NCBI GenBank assembly: GCA_900766925.1
Contig: CAAFXG010000024.1
Location: 14,351-78,350, forward strand
Direction of reading: 5' to 3'
DNA length: 64,000 nucleotides
Source: Lachnospiraceae bacterium
GTDB taxonomy: Bacteria; Bacillota; Clostridia; Lachnospirales; Lachnospiraceae
Made by a program: the position numbers and the translations under genes. Shown in pieces: positions 7,768 through 16,354 of this stretch; the stretch's first letter is position 1, and each line of letters begins with the position of its first letter. The notes below the pieces were generated by a model. That model saw only the letters and a program-made list of their open reading frames with translations. It did no database searches and was not told the DNA's origin.

Positions 7768-9165
7768 CTAGCCGACAATAATATCAGCTTCACCAACATG
7801 TATTGAATTTAAAGACGAATACCTGTTACTAAATGCTATGAACATTGAAATCGGACCTATCCTTCCAAGGTACATTGCCACAATAACCAAAATCCTTCCA
7901 AAAGGATTCAGGCTTCCGGTAATCCCCCTTGATAAACCTACTGTTGCAAATGCACTTCCCATTTCAAAAACAGCATCAACAAAATTAATACCATTTGTTT
8001 CCATAAGCAAAATGCTGAAAACAAATAAAAACATTATACTTATAAAAGCAACTGAAATTGCTCTTTTGATAAGTCCTTCGTTAATACTCTTCTTAAACAC
8101 AAGTGCCTGATCTCTTCCCTTAATTGTTGCAATTACCGAGCAAAAGATGACAGCTATTGAAACTGTTTTGATTCCTCCGGCGGTTCCAACCGGTGAACCA
8201 CCTATTAACATGTATATAATACTAATCAATACGGTACTGTCTTTTAAGCCACCCTGATTAACTGCCGCAAAACCTGCTGTTCTTAGTGTAAAGGACTGAA
8301 AACAACTATTAAGAAGCTTATCACCAAGCGACATATTCCCAATGGTATCAGGATTATTAAACTCTAATATAAATACAAAAATCCATGCACTCACAAGTAA
8401 GGTAAAGGTGGCCACAAGTACAATCTTACTATGTGTTCTCAGGTTGTCAAAAAAACTCTTTAATTTGATTTTTTTGTTCTTAACCTTCCTGCCCGTATCA
8501 ATAATATCCCACCAGACAACAAAGCCCAGTCCACCCATTACAATCAAAAACATACTATCAATCAGAACGAGCGGGTCACTATAAAATGACATCAGACTAT
8601 CCGGTCCGATAATATCTATACCTGCATTACAAAATGCAGAAATTGCATTAAAAAATGCAAACCATATTCCTTTTAACCCAAAACGCGGTATGAATGAAGG
8701 CAAATAAAGAATTGCTCCAAGCATTTCCACACAAAATGTCCCTAAAATTACCTTTTTAACAAATTTAACAAGTCCGCTCAGATTATTAAGTCCAAATGCA
8801 TCATGTATCATAACACGATTCTTTAGTGTAACCTTTCTTCTTGTAACTATAGCTAAAGCTGACGTAAAGGCTACAATTCCTAATCCACCCAATTGAATCA
8901 ATATCAAAATAACAACCTTGCCAAATAATGTCCAATATGAATAGGTATCTACAACTACTAAACCTGTAACACAGACTGACGTTGTCGCCGTAAATAACGC
9001 TGTCAGAATATCGGGTTTACCACTGACACTGGCAATTGGCAGCGACAATAAAACAGTACCTGCCAGAATTGCAATCAAAAAACCAAGTAATATTTTTTTG
9101 GATGTGGTATATCCTTTTCTGTACTTTTTCTCTTCTAATGATGAATCCTTAATATAATTAACCAT
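7768..9165 (-). CDS. trkH: K+ transporter channel subunit (TrkH/KtrB family)
   Basis: Integral membrane subunit of a cation-coupled or channel-like K+ uptake system. 465 residues with four predicted M1-P-M2 units; the first pore loop TATTSVCVTGLVVVDT at about residues 58-73 carries the family glycine of the selectivity filter, and further pore-loop glycines occur as AFCNAGIDI, TLRTAGFAAV and MGSAFATVGLS. The protein ends without a regulatory domain, which is supplied by the separate RCK gene. KtrB is the nearer match by length and partner type; Na+ versus H+ coupling cannot be read from sequence. Weak GGGAA ribosome site. Confidence 0.94.
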   Translation of the reverse strand: MVNYIKDSSLEEKKYRKGYTTSKKILLGFLIAILAGTVLLSLPIASVSGKPDILTALFTATTSVCVTGLVVVDTYSYWTLFGKVVILILIQLGGLGIVAFTSALAIVTRRKVTLKNRVMIHDAFGLNNLSGLVKFVKKVILGTFCVEMLGAILYLPSFIPRFGLKGIWFAFFNAISAFCNAGIDIIGPDSLMSFYSDPLVLIDSMFLIVMGGLGFVVWWDIIDTGRKVKNKKIKLKSFFDNLRTHSKIVLVATFTLLVSAWIFVFILEFNNPDTIGNMSLGDKLLNSCFQSFTLRTAGFAAVNQGGLKDSTVLISIIYMLIGGSPVGTAGGIKTVSIAVIFCSVIATIKGRDQALVFKKSINEGLIKRAISVAFISIMFLFVFSILLMETNGINFVDAVFEMGSAFATVGLSRGITGSLNPFGRILVIVAMYLGRIGPISMFIAFSNRYSSLNSIHVGEADIIVG

Positions 9166-9196
9166 AAGCTATTCCCTGAAAATACTTTAATATCAT

Positions 9197-9234
9197 TTAA
9201 GAGACGGAAAGTTTTTACCTATCCCGCCTCTTAA
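9197..9234 (-). terminator. Probable terminator of the decarboxylase operon
   Basis: Inverted repeat of 11 bp (arms 9224-9234 and 9197-9207). Its one imperfect pair is a G-U wobble in the minus-strand RNA but A-C on plus, which favours minus transcription. The T-run after it is weak. It lies just past the oadA stop, before trkH. Confidence 0.6.
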
Positions 9235-9268
9235 ATTAATAATTTATAAAAATTGCATCCGTCTAAAA

Positions 9269-10684
9269 TTATACCGGATATGTTTTATTTGCAGTATCTG
9301 CAACTGCTGAATCAACACCTGTCTGCTGAGCCTCTCTGTACTTGAAGAACTCTGTAGCAACCTGTGGGAACAATGCATATGATAATACATCTTCATCCTG
9401 CTGCTTATACTGTGCCATCTGTTTTTCCATCTCCTCAAGCTGTGGCTTAATGTCATCAGCCGGACGATATGTTATTGGCTCCTTCATTCCCAGTGCATCA
9501 AGAGCTTTCTTTTGTACTTCCTTATTCATTGGTTTTACAGTCTGACCATACTTACCTGCAAGCAGATCTCTTGACTCCTTAGTCATCATCTTATAACGCT
9601 CACCTGTAACTACATTAAGAACAGCCTGTGTACCAACAATCTGTGATGATGGTGTAACAAGTGGTGGCTCACCAAAGTCCTTACGAACACGTGGAACTTC
9701 CTCAAGCACCTCATCAAACTTGTCCTCTGCATGCATTTCCTTAAGCTGAGATACAAGGTTTGATAACATTCCACCAGGCACCTGATAACGAAGTGTATTA
9801 ATATTAACACCCATAACCTTTGTTGAAAGTAAGCCTGATTCCAACCACTCCTCACGCATTGGCTTGAAATGATCTGCAATTTCTGCAAGGAGTCCCTGAT
9901 CAAGACCTGTATCAAATTCTGTACCCTCAAGTGCAGCAACCATAACCTCTGTTGCAGGCTGTGACGTACCCATTGCAAGAGGTGACATAGCTGTATCAAT
10001 AACATCACATCCTGCCTCAACAGCCTTAAGATATGTCATTGAAGCAACACCTGATGTGTAATGTGTATGAAGTTGAATCGGAAGCTTTGTACCCGCCTTA
10101 AGAGCCTGAACAAGCTCAGTAGCCTTTGCAGGCACCAGAAGACCTGCCATATCCTTGATACAGATTGAATCTGCACCCATATCCTCAATCTGCTTAGCCA
10201 TATTCTTCCAGTAATCCATAGTATATGCATCACCGAGTGTATATGAAAGTGCAACCTGCGCATGACCCTTTTCTTTATTTGCCGCCTTAACTGCTGTTTC
10301 CAGATTACGAATATCATTTAAACAGTCAAATATACGGATAATATCAATACCATTTGCAATTGATTTCTGTACAAAATACTCTACAACATCATCTGCATAT
10401 GGGCTGTATCCAAGAATATTCTGACCTCTGAACAACATCTGAAGCTTAGTATTCTTAAATCCGTCACGAAGCTTACGGAGTCTCTCCCATGGATCTTCCT
10501 TAAGGAAACGAAGACACGCATCAAATGTAGCTCCACCCCAACACTCTACTGAGTGATAGCCAACCTTATCCATCTTGTCAATTATCGGAAGCATCTGCTC
10601 TGTTGTCATACGTGTTGCAATCAGAGACTGATGAGCATCTCTAAGTATTGTTTCGGTAATACCGACTTTTCTCTGTTCTGCCAT
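9269..10684 (-). CDS. oadA: Carboxyltransferase subunit, oxaloacetate decarboxylase alpha / pyruvate carboxylase B type
   Basis: Transfers CO2 between oxaloacetate (or pyruvate) and carboxybiotin. The TIM barrel carries the metal and catalytic residues Asp16 (RDAHQS), Lys177 (IKDMAG), His206 and His208 (LHTHYTSG). At 471 residues it has the barrel and the following helical domain but no fused biotinyl domain; biotin is on the separate carrier encoded two genes upstream. It is last in the operon, after oadB. The family includes OadA, PycB and the 5S subunit of transcarboxylase, which sequence alone cannot tell apart. Ribosome site GGAGGG. Confidence 0.94.
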   Translation of the reverse strand: MAEQRKVGITETILRDAHQSLIATRMTTEQMLPIIDKMDKVGYHSVECWGGATFDACLRFLKEDPWERLRKLRDGFKNTKLQMLFRGQNILGYSPYADDVVEYFVQKSIANGIDIIRIFDCLNDIRNLETAVKAANKEKGHAQVALSYTLGDAYTMDYWKNMAKQIEDMGADSICIKDMAGLLVPAKATELVQALKAGTKLPIQLHTHYTSGVASMTYLKAVEAGCDVIDTAMSPLAMGTSQPATEVMVAALEGTEFDTGLDQGLLAEIADHFKPMREEWLESGLLSTKVMGVNINTLRYQVPGGMLSNLVSQLKEMHAEDKFDEVLEEVPRVRKDFGEPPLVTPSSQIVGTQAVLNVVTGERYKMMTKESRDLLAGKYGQTVKPMNKEVQKKALDALGMKEPITYRPADDIKPQLEEMEKQMAQYKQQDEDVLSYALFPQVATEFFKYREAQQTGVDSAVADTANKTYPV

Positions 10685-10706
10685 TTATTAATACCCTCCT
10701 GTTATT

Positions 10707-11834
10707 TTAAACACCAAATATTGCAAGGAATGTTCCGGCCGCTACAGCAGTACCTATAACACCGGCAACGTTAGGACCCATAGCATTCATAAGAAGGAAG
10801 TTTGTAGGGTCTGCCTCAGCACCAACCTTCTGTGAAACTCTGGCTGCCATCGGAACTGCCGAAACACCTGCGGAGCCAATCAAAGGATTAACCTTTCCAT
10901 GCGTAGCCTTGCACATAATCTTACCAAATATAACACCCATTGCAGTACCAAATGCAAATGCAATAAGTCCAAGTGCAACAATCTTAAGTGTACTGAGCTT
11001 AAGGAAAGCTTCGGCACTTGTTGATGCACCTACTGAAGTACCAAGTAAAATAACAACAATATACATCATTGCATTTGATGCTGTCTCTGAAAGCTGCTTT
11101 ACAACTCCACACTCCTTAAACAGATTACCAAGCATAAGCATACCAACAAGCGGTGCGGTTGTAGGAAGAATCAGAACAACTACAAGCGTAACAACGATAG
11201 GGAATAAAATTTTCTCTGTCTTAGTAACAGGACGAAGCTGTCCCATTTTTATTTTTCTTTCCTTCTCTGTTGTAAGAAGCTTCATTATAGGCGGCTGAAT
11301 AACAGGAACCAGTGACATATAAGAATATGCCGCAACTGCAATTGGTCCCATAAGTGTTCCACCCATTCCAAGCTTTCCTGCAAGGAAAATTGATGTAGGT
11401 CCGTCAGCACCACCGATTATGGAAATCGCTGCTGCTTCCTTGCCATTGAAGCCCATAAGAAAAGCAAGGAAATAAGCTGCATAAATACCAAACTGTGCCG
11501 CCGCTCCAAGAATAAAGCTCTTCGGATTGGCAATCAGTGGACCAAAATCCGTCATGGCTCCAACTCCCATGAAAATCAGTGAAGGTAAAATACTCCACTC
11601 GTCAAGTAAATAAAAATAATGTAATAATCCGCCCTCCTGGATTATGGCAGGGAACATATTAACCAAAAACATACCAAACGAAATCGGTACTAAAAGCAAT
11701 GGTTCAAAGCCCTTTACAATTGCAAGATACATAAACACAAATGCAATAAGAATCATAACATAGTGCTTCCATGTAAGTGTTGCAAAACCTGTTTGAAGAG
11801 CAAGATTCTTTAAAACGTCTCCAAAACTGCTCAT
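10707..11834 (-). CDS. oadB: Na+-translocating decarboxylase beta subunit
   Basis: Membrane subunit that decarboxylates carboxybiotin and exports Na+. Many hydrophobic segments and the signature [10 protein letters not shown] near residues 141-150 with the membrane-buried Asp144; a second conserved stretch is [17 protein letters not shown] near the C-terminus. I place the start at ATG 11834, with AGGAGG 11 nt upstream; a longer frame would need a TTG without a ribosome site. That gives 375 residues, normal for OadB/GcdB/MmdB. It sits between the biotin carrier and the OadA-like subunit. Confidence 0.95.
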   Translation of the reverse strand: MSSFGDVLKNLALQTGFATLTWKHYVMILIAFVFMYLAIVKGFEPLLLVPISFGMFLVNMFPAIIQEGGLLHYFYLLDEWSILPSLIFMGVGAMTDFGPLIANPKSFILGAAAQFGIYAAYFLAFLMGFNGKEAAAISIIGGADGPTSIFLAGKLGMGGTLMGPIAVAAYSYMSLVPVIQPPIMKLLTTEKERKIKMGQLRPVTKTEKILFPIVVTLVVVLILPTTAPLVGMLMLGNLFKECGVVKQLSETASNAMMYIVVILLGTSVGASTSAEAFLKLSTLKIVALGLIAFAFGTAMGVIFGKIMCKATHGKVNPLIGSAGVSAVPMAARVSQKVGAEADPTNFLLMNAMGPNVAGVIGTAVAAGTFLAIFGV

Positions 11835-11878
11835 TAAGCCGTTACCTCCTGTATTAATGTGGCGCAAGTCCAACTAAA

Positions 11879-12250
11879 TTAGTTCAATGTTGCAAGAGTA
11901 TCTCCTGCTTCCACAGCATCTCCTGCTGCTACATTGATACTTGCCACTGTACCATCCTCAGGTGCAACTACTTCATTCTCCATCTTCATAGCCTCAAGAA
12001 CAAGGATAACATCCCCCTTCTTAACAGAAGCTCCAACGCTTGACTTAACACTTAAAATCTTACCAGGCATTGGTGATTGAACTGTAATTGAACCTGCTGT
12101 TCCGGAAGCTGCAGGTGTCGCTGCCGGTGTAGGTGCAGGTGCTGCTGCAACCGGTGCTGCCACAGGAGCTGCTGCAGGTGCACCTGCTCCTAATTCCTCA
12201 ACTGCTACGTCATAAGCTGTACCATTAACGGTAATTCTATAATTCTTCAT
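11879..12250 (-). CDS. Biotin carboxyl carrier protein of the decarboxylase
   Basis: 123 residues: a short N-terminal domain (1-20), an Ala/Pro-rich flexible linker (about 21-50), and a biotinyl domain with EAMKM, where Lys89 is the expected biotinylation site, and PMPG at 60-63. It carries CO2 between the carboxyltransferase and the membrane pump. The mobile linker is typical of MmdC, GcdC and the 1.3S transcarboxylase subunit. Only one carrier is encoded for two carboxyltransferases in this operon. Confidence 0.95.
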   Translation of the reverse strand: MKNYRITVNGTAYDVAVEELGAGAPAAAPVAAPVAAAPAPTPAATPAASGTAGSITVQSPMPGKILSVKSSVGASVKKGDVILVLEAMKMENEVVAPEDGTVASINVAAGDAVEAGDTLATLN

Positions 12251-12286
12251 ATTGTCATATCCTCCTAAATATCCAATGTATTCTTT

Positions 12287-13249
12287 TTATTTCTTTGCTC
12301 TTCTAATTGAACGAACAACTAATCTGTCCTTACTTACTGCTCCGTTTGACCCGGAACCTGATGCAGCATAAATTGCCGCTGTTATTACCGCAACCAGCTC
12401 TGCATCATTCATAAGGTTCTCACCTGCAATCGGTGCTTCCTTTACCACCGGTTTAGCAACAGGTACAGTCTCAGGTTTAACCTCAGATTTAGTCTCAGGT
12501 AGCTTAGGCTTCTTAGCAAGAAGAGCAGGTAAAAACTTAAATAATGAAATAATAAATGATATGAATATAAGAACTACAAACACTGTACCCATACCAAGAA
12601 TTGTATTCATACCGGCCTGCTTCATCAGCTCACTCTTAGAATAAACAGCCGAAACAACCATCTCCTCAGGTGTATATTGGAATATTCCATACTGCTGAAG
12701 ATATTCTTCAACGCCCAATGCCTCGGACAAGGTTGCAGCACCTGTCTCAGCAAGAATATCCGCTTGTGAATATCCCAACGATGCATAATAATCTAACGCC
12801 TGTTGCACTGACTTATCAAGCTGAATATAATAATCAGCATTCTCTACATATTTGATTGTAACTTCCACATCTCTGTTTTCTGCCTTGTTAATAACAGTTA
12901 CAGAAACCGAATCTGCTGCATTCTCAATTTTAGCATCCACAAGCGAGATATCAAAGGAATTCTCATTCATTGCATAAGTACTAAAATCTTCGAAAGCCCC
13001 AACCTTGTCAGTTTCAATGGCCTGCTCAATTCCCTTAACCGCTGACTGTTCAAATGCTGTACCATCTGATAAATAATAGGAAGTGTAGTCATCTCCAACA
13101 TTTGCATATGTTGAAAAATATCCCATTGTATCTAATACAATCTGTGTATCATCATATTCAAATGGCTTTGGAACCGCATTATCACAGCCTGCTAAAGAGA
13201 ACATAACAGCTAACATGGAAACTACTATTAATAATTTTTTTGTTTTCAT
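12287..13249 (-). CDS. OadG-family gamma subunit with lipoprotein extracytoplasmic domain
   Basis: The 320-residue protein begins with a signal peptide ending in the lipobox LAGC (Cys22). An acidic extracellular domain of about 190 residues follows, then a transmembrane segment (TVFVVLIFISFIISLF, about 225-240), a Pro/Lys linker, and a C-terminal ENLMNDAELVAVITAAIYAA segment typical of OadG gamma chains. OadG anchors the soluble subunits to OadB. Classical OadG is only about 80-100 residues, so the secreted lipidated domain is an addition; similar forms appear in other gut Clostridia by my recollection. The extra domain's role is unknown. Confidence 0.8.
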   Translation of the reverse strand: MKTKKLLIVVSMLAVMFSLAGCDNAVPKPFEYDDTQIVLDTMGYFSTYANVGDDYTSYYLSDGTAFEQSAVKGIEQAIETDKVGAFEDFSTYAMNENSFDISLVDAKIENAADSVSVTVINKAENRDVEVTIKYVENADYYIQLDKSVQQALDYYASLGYSQADILAETGAATLSEALGVEEYLQQYGIFQYTPEEMVVSAVYSKSELMKQAGMNTILGMGTVFVVLIFISFIISLFKFLPALLAKKPKLPETKSEVKPETVPVAKPVVKEAPIAGENLMNDAELVAVITAAIYAASGSGSNGAVSKDRLVVRSIRRAKK

Positions 13250-13268
13250 TTAGTTGTCACCTCGTTTT

Positions 13269-14693
13269 TTAAACTGCTCCGTGCTTCTTAAAAGGTCTGT
13301 CTTCCCTCTTTGTGTATAACATATCAAAGGCAGCAATCAGACGTTTTCTTGTTGCATCAGGCTCAATTATATCGTCAATATAACCTCTCTTAGCTGCTGC
13401 AACGGCACTTGACTGAAGCTCGGTATATTTCTTCTTAAGGTCAGCAATAACAGCCTTCTTATCGTCAGCCTCGCCAATCTCCTTATCGTACATAATCTTA
13501 ACAGCCATCTCCGGATCCATTGTTCCTATCTTGGCTGTTGGCCATGCGTAAACAATATCAGCTCCGATAGCCTTAGAATTCATTACTGTATATGCAGTAC
13601 CAAATGCATCTCCCATAACAACGGTAATCTTAGGAACTGTTGCGTCAGCAAACGAATATGTGAGCTTAGCCGCTGCGTCAGCTATCAACTTCTCATTATT
13701 AATTGTTGCCACAAAGCCCTTAACATTTACAAGTGTTAGCACAGGAATTTCAAATGCGTCACAGAATTTAACAAAATCAGCCGCAATATAAGCACCCTCA
13801 GCACATATAAGATTTCCGCCTTCATTTACCTGATTGGCCACGCATCCGATAGTCTGTCCGTCAAGCTTAACAAAACCAATTACAACATCCTTTGAATAAT
13901 CCTTCTTGACCTCAACAAAAACATTGTTGTCTGCAATGTGTGTAAGAACTGCTCTTGCATCTGATGCAAGACTATCAAGATTAGGAATAATTCTGTTCAA
14001 GTCATCTGTGCACTCTGTAATATCTGACTCATCATTGTTAGATGGCAGAATATCAATCAAAGCCCTGATTTGTCCAAGAACAGATGCATCATCCTCACAA
14101 ACTGCATCAACCAACGCTGTGTTGCAGCTTAAATATTCTGCTGATGCGGTATCAAGCTTACCGGCATAATTGCCGTCTAATGCATTAGGGCTGTTAACAA
14201 ATAACTTAGAACCCTCTGATGTCATAAATGTAAAATCTGTCAATGTCGGAATAAGAGCAGCTCCACCACCGCATGTACCAAAGATAGCAGTAATCTGTGG
14301 AATTACACCTGATGCAAGTGTCTGCTTCAAGTAAACCTCACCAAACGCATTAAGTGCATCTGTAGCCTCCTGAAGTCTCAATCCTGCACAATCAATTAAT
14401 CCGATAACAGGAGCTCCTACCTTCATAGCCATGTCATATATCTTTGCAATTTTTTTGGCGTGCATCTCACCGATTGCACCACCAAGAACTGTTGCGTCCT
14501 GACTGTAGACATAAACTAATCTTCCGTTGATAACACCATATCCGGTAATAACACCGTCTTTCGGAGTATCATTTTCCTGCATGTTAAAGTCAGTGCTTCT
14601 TGCAGTAACGTATGCACCAACCTCAACAAAACTTGAGTCATCAAGCAATGAAGCTATTCTATCACTTGCTGACAAGCTAAGTTTGTTACTCAT
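13269..14693 (-). CDS. mmdA: Acyl-CoA carboxyltransferase, methylmalonyl-CoA decarboxylase alpha type
   Basis: Crotonase-fold carboxyltransferase that moves CO2 from an acyl-CoA (methylmalonyl-, malonyl- or glutaconyl-CoA) to biotin. The N-terminal half has the oxyanion loop GTCGGGAALIP and the C-terminal half has GDAFGTAYTVMNSK and WPTAKIGTMDPEMAV, both typical of MmdA/PccB. At 474 residues it is somewhat shorter than the usual 510 or so, mainly at the N-terminus. It is first in the operon, with a good promoter and a GGAGGG ribosome site. The exact acyl-CoA is not determined. Confidence 0.88.
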   Translation of the reverse strand: MSNKLSLSASDRIASLLDDSSFVEVGAYVTARSTDFNMQENDTPKDGVITGYGVINGRLVYVYSQDATVLGGAIGEMHAKKIAKIYDMAMKVGAPVIGLIDCAGLRLQEATDALNAFGEVYLKQTLASGVIPQITAIFGTCGGGAALIPTLTDFTFMTSEGSKLFVNSPNALDGNYAGKLDTASAEYLSCNTALVDAVCEDDASVLGQIRALIDILPSNNDESDITECTDDLNRIIPNLDSLASDARAVLTHIADNNVFVEVKKDYSKDVVIGFVKLDGQTIGCVANQVNEGGNLICAEGAYIAADFVKFCDAFEIPVLTLVNVKGFVATINNEKLIADAAAKLTYSFADATVPKITVVMGDAFGTAYTVMNSKAIGADIVYAWPTAKIGTMDPEMAVKIMYDKEIGEADDKKAVIADLKKKYTELQSSAVAAAKRGYIDDIIEPDATRKRLIAAFDMLYTKREDRPFKKHGAV

Positions 14694-14724
14694 TTTAAGC
14701 CCTCCACTAAAATTTATTTTAGGC

Positions 14725-14740
14725 TTCGACCTAGGTCAAA
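14725..14740. promoter_or_regulatory. Palindromic operator candidate in the mmdA leader
   Basis: The core GACCTAGGTC is a perfect 10-bp palindrome, extended to 16 bp with one mismatched pair (TTCGACCTAGGTCAAA). It lies about 20 nt downstream of the -10 element, where a bound repressor would block the operon. Confidence 0.45.
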
Positions 14741-14760
14741 ACCAATTTCTTCCGAGTATA

Positions 14761-14789
14761 ATAATATACTTTTTCGAATATTAAATCAA
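14761..14789 (-). promoter_or_regulatory. Sigma-A promoter of the mmdA-oadG-BCCP-oadB-oadA operon
   Basis: Minus-strand TTGATT (14784-14789) and TATTAT (14761-14766), 17 nt apart, about 68 nt before the mmdA start. The rest of the 312-nt gap (14790-15005) holds a terminator and otherwise AT-rich DNA with no gene visible. Confidence 0.6.
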
Positions 14790-14866
14790 GGATATATTCC
14801 AAGAAATTATATTATTAACCATTTTTATTATTTAAGCCTTTTTTATTTTGTGATTTTATACAAAAT

Positions 14867-14910
14867 TATAACGCTGATATCTGTTGTTTTATACAAATAT
14901 CAGCGTTATA
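14867..14910 (-). terminator. Terminator downstream of the solute-binding protein gene
   Basis: Perfect 14-bp inverted repeat (arm TATAACGCTGATAT, 16-nt loop), about 95 nt past the stop at 15006. On minus it is followed by AATTTTG. Confidence 0.7.
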
Positions 14911-15005
14911 AATAATTAACCAATCATGGCATAGCCAATTTATTTAATTGTTTTACTTGAAAGCCGAGCATTTACATCTGCTTTGCAGGTAGTAAGGCTG
15001 AGTCA

Positions 15006-16280
15006 CTATTTATAACCCATTCGTTCTTTTACATATCTCTTGTATGTCTTATATACATTCTTATAAGACAACTTTTTGTTATTTCTGCATTCATTAACCG
15101 CCTCAACAACAAAGTGTCCTAATTCAATATATTCCTTGATTGAATTCTTATAATTGATTCCGGAAGAAACCTTGTCCCATACCTTAAATGAATTCTGTGT
15201 CTTATACTGAGAATAACCTATGTCTGATTTAATAACCTTTTTAACAGCTACCTTGTTATTAGGAAAATCTCCCGTATCCTTCGCCATCTGTGTCATGGTT
15301 GCAGTATCACAGCAAAGTGTCTTAAGTACAAGGGTTGCCAGTGCCGGATTAGCGCATTTGCTGGTAGCCATCATATATGTGCCACCCCAGAAATAGTCAG
15401 CCGGGCCCTCACACATATTAAACTCAGCATTTTCGCTAAGCATCCATGTCATCCAAGTGCATCCAAACACACCAAATACATCAGACTCTGCAGCATTAAA
15501 TGTCTCATTCCATCCATCGTCCCATATCATACCGTCAGGATTCTTGACATAGTCACTCTTAACAAAGCTTATTTCCTTATTAATCATATTCTTAAGAGTT
15601 GAGGTCTCCTGAATCTTGCCACTCTTAATCCACTTAGAGCCCGGATTTGCCTGAAGAGGAAGAATCAAATCCGAAGGTGAATAAACAATGCTATACCCCT
15701 TCTTCTGAAGCTTCTTAGCTGTTTTCTCAAACTGTGTCCAATTCTTCAGATAATTCTGAACCTTCGTTGGGTTGTCAGTACCAAGAACCTCCTTTGCAAT
15801 TCTTCTGTTGTATATAAAGCAACCCGCTGTTGACTGCCATGTAACAGCCTTAAGCTTGCCCTTATATGTACCTATCTGCTTGGTATAATCATATGCATTC
15901 TTATAGTATGAATTCTTGAAGCCAATAGTATCAAGGCTCACATAATTCTTAGAAGATATAGCCTCAGGCATCGCATCTGACTCAAAGCAGACAATTGACG
16001 GAACCTTACTTTTACCCTTCAGCTTCTGGTCAATAACATCCATATAGCTTACGTCCTCACCCAAGTCTTCGAGCTTAACATACTTAACTAATTTCTTGTA
16101 CTGCGGATACTTGTCATAGAAATAATTAAGCCTGTCCTTAACCTCATCATTGAAGCCGTAAATGTAAATCACCTTGTTGTTGATTTTGGATGCAGCACTC
16201 GCTGCACTACACGGTACCAACGAAATGGCAAGCACAAGAGCAAGGGCTACCGCAGCCACACGTTTCATCATTTTACTCAT
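15006..16280 (-). CDS. Extracellular solute-binding protein, family 1 type (orphan)
   Basis: Secreted 424-residue protein. A signal peptide covers about residues 1-30, ending CSAASAAS; the cysteine is not in a good lipobox, so anchoring is unclear. The mature part has the bilobed substrate-binding pattern (YMDVIDQKLKGKSKVPSIVCF, TWQSTAGCFIYNRRIA with the usual hinge position, and DVFGVFGCTWMTWML). The sequence fits carbohydrate-type binding proteins but is divergent. No ABC permease or ATPase gene is nearby. It lies 74 nt downstream of the large GH5-like gene, has its own AAGGAGG, and may be cotranscribed with it, suggesting a shared glycan role (inference). Confidence 0.75.
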   Translation of the reverse strand: MSKMMKRVAAVALALVLAISLVPCSAASAASKINNKVIYIYGFNDEVKDRLNYFYDKYPQYKKLVKYVKLEDLGEDVSYMDVIDQKLKGKSKVPSIVCFESDAMPEAISSKNYVSLDTIGFKNSYYKNAYDYTKQIGTYKGKLKAVTWQSTAGCFIYNRRIAKEVLGTDNPTKVQNYLKNWTQFEKTAKKLQKKGYSIVYSPSDLILPLQANPGSKWIKSGKIQETSTLKNMINKEISFVKSDYVKNPDGMIWDDGWNETFNAAESDVFGVFGCTWMTWMLSENAEFNMCEGPADYFWGGTYMMATSKCANPALATLVLKTLCCDTATMTQMAKDTGDFPNNKVAVKKVIKSDIGYSQYKTQNSFKVWDKVSSGINYKNSIKEYIELGHFVVEAVNECRNNKKLSYKNVYKTYKRYVKERMGYK

Positions 16281-16354
16281 ATTTTATCCTCCTTAATAAA
16301 ATTATTTTACTTGTTCTGTGTTGATATCAAGAACATGGATTTAACAAATTTGAT

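Noticed and set aside
9166..9268. c-di-AMP (ydaO-type) riboswitch upstream of trkH
   Set aside because: Only about 100 nt separate the genes, mostly occupied by a terminator-like hairpin; the ydaO core is not seen.
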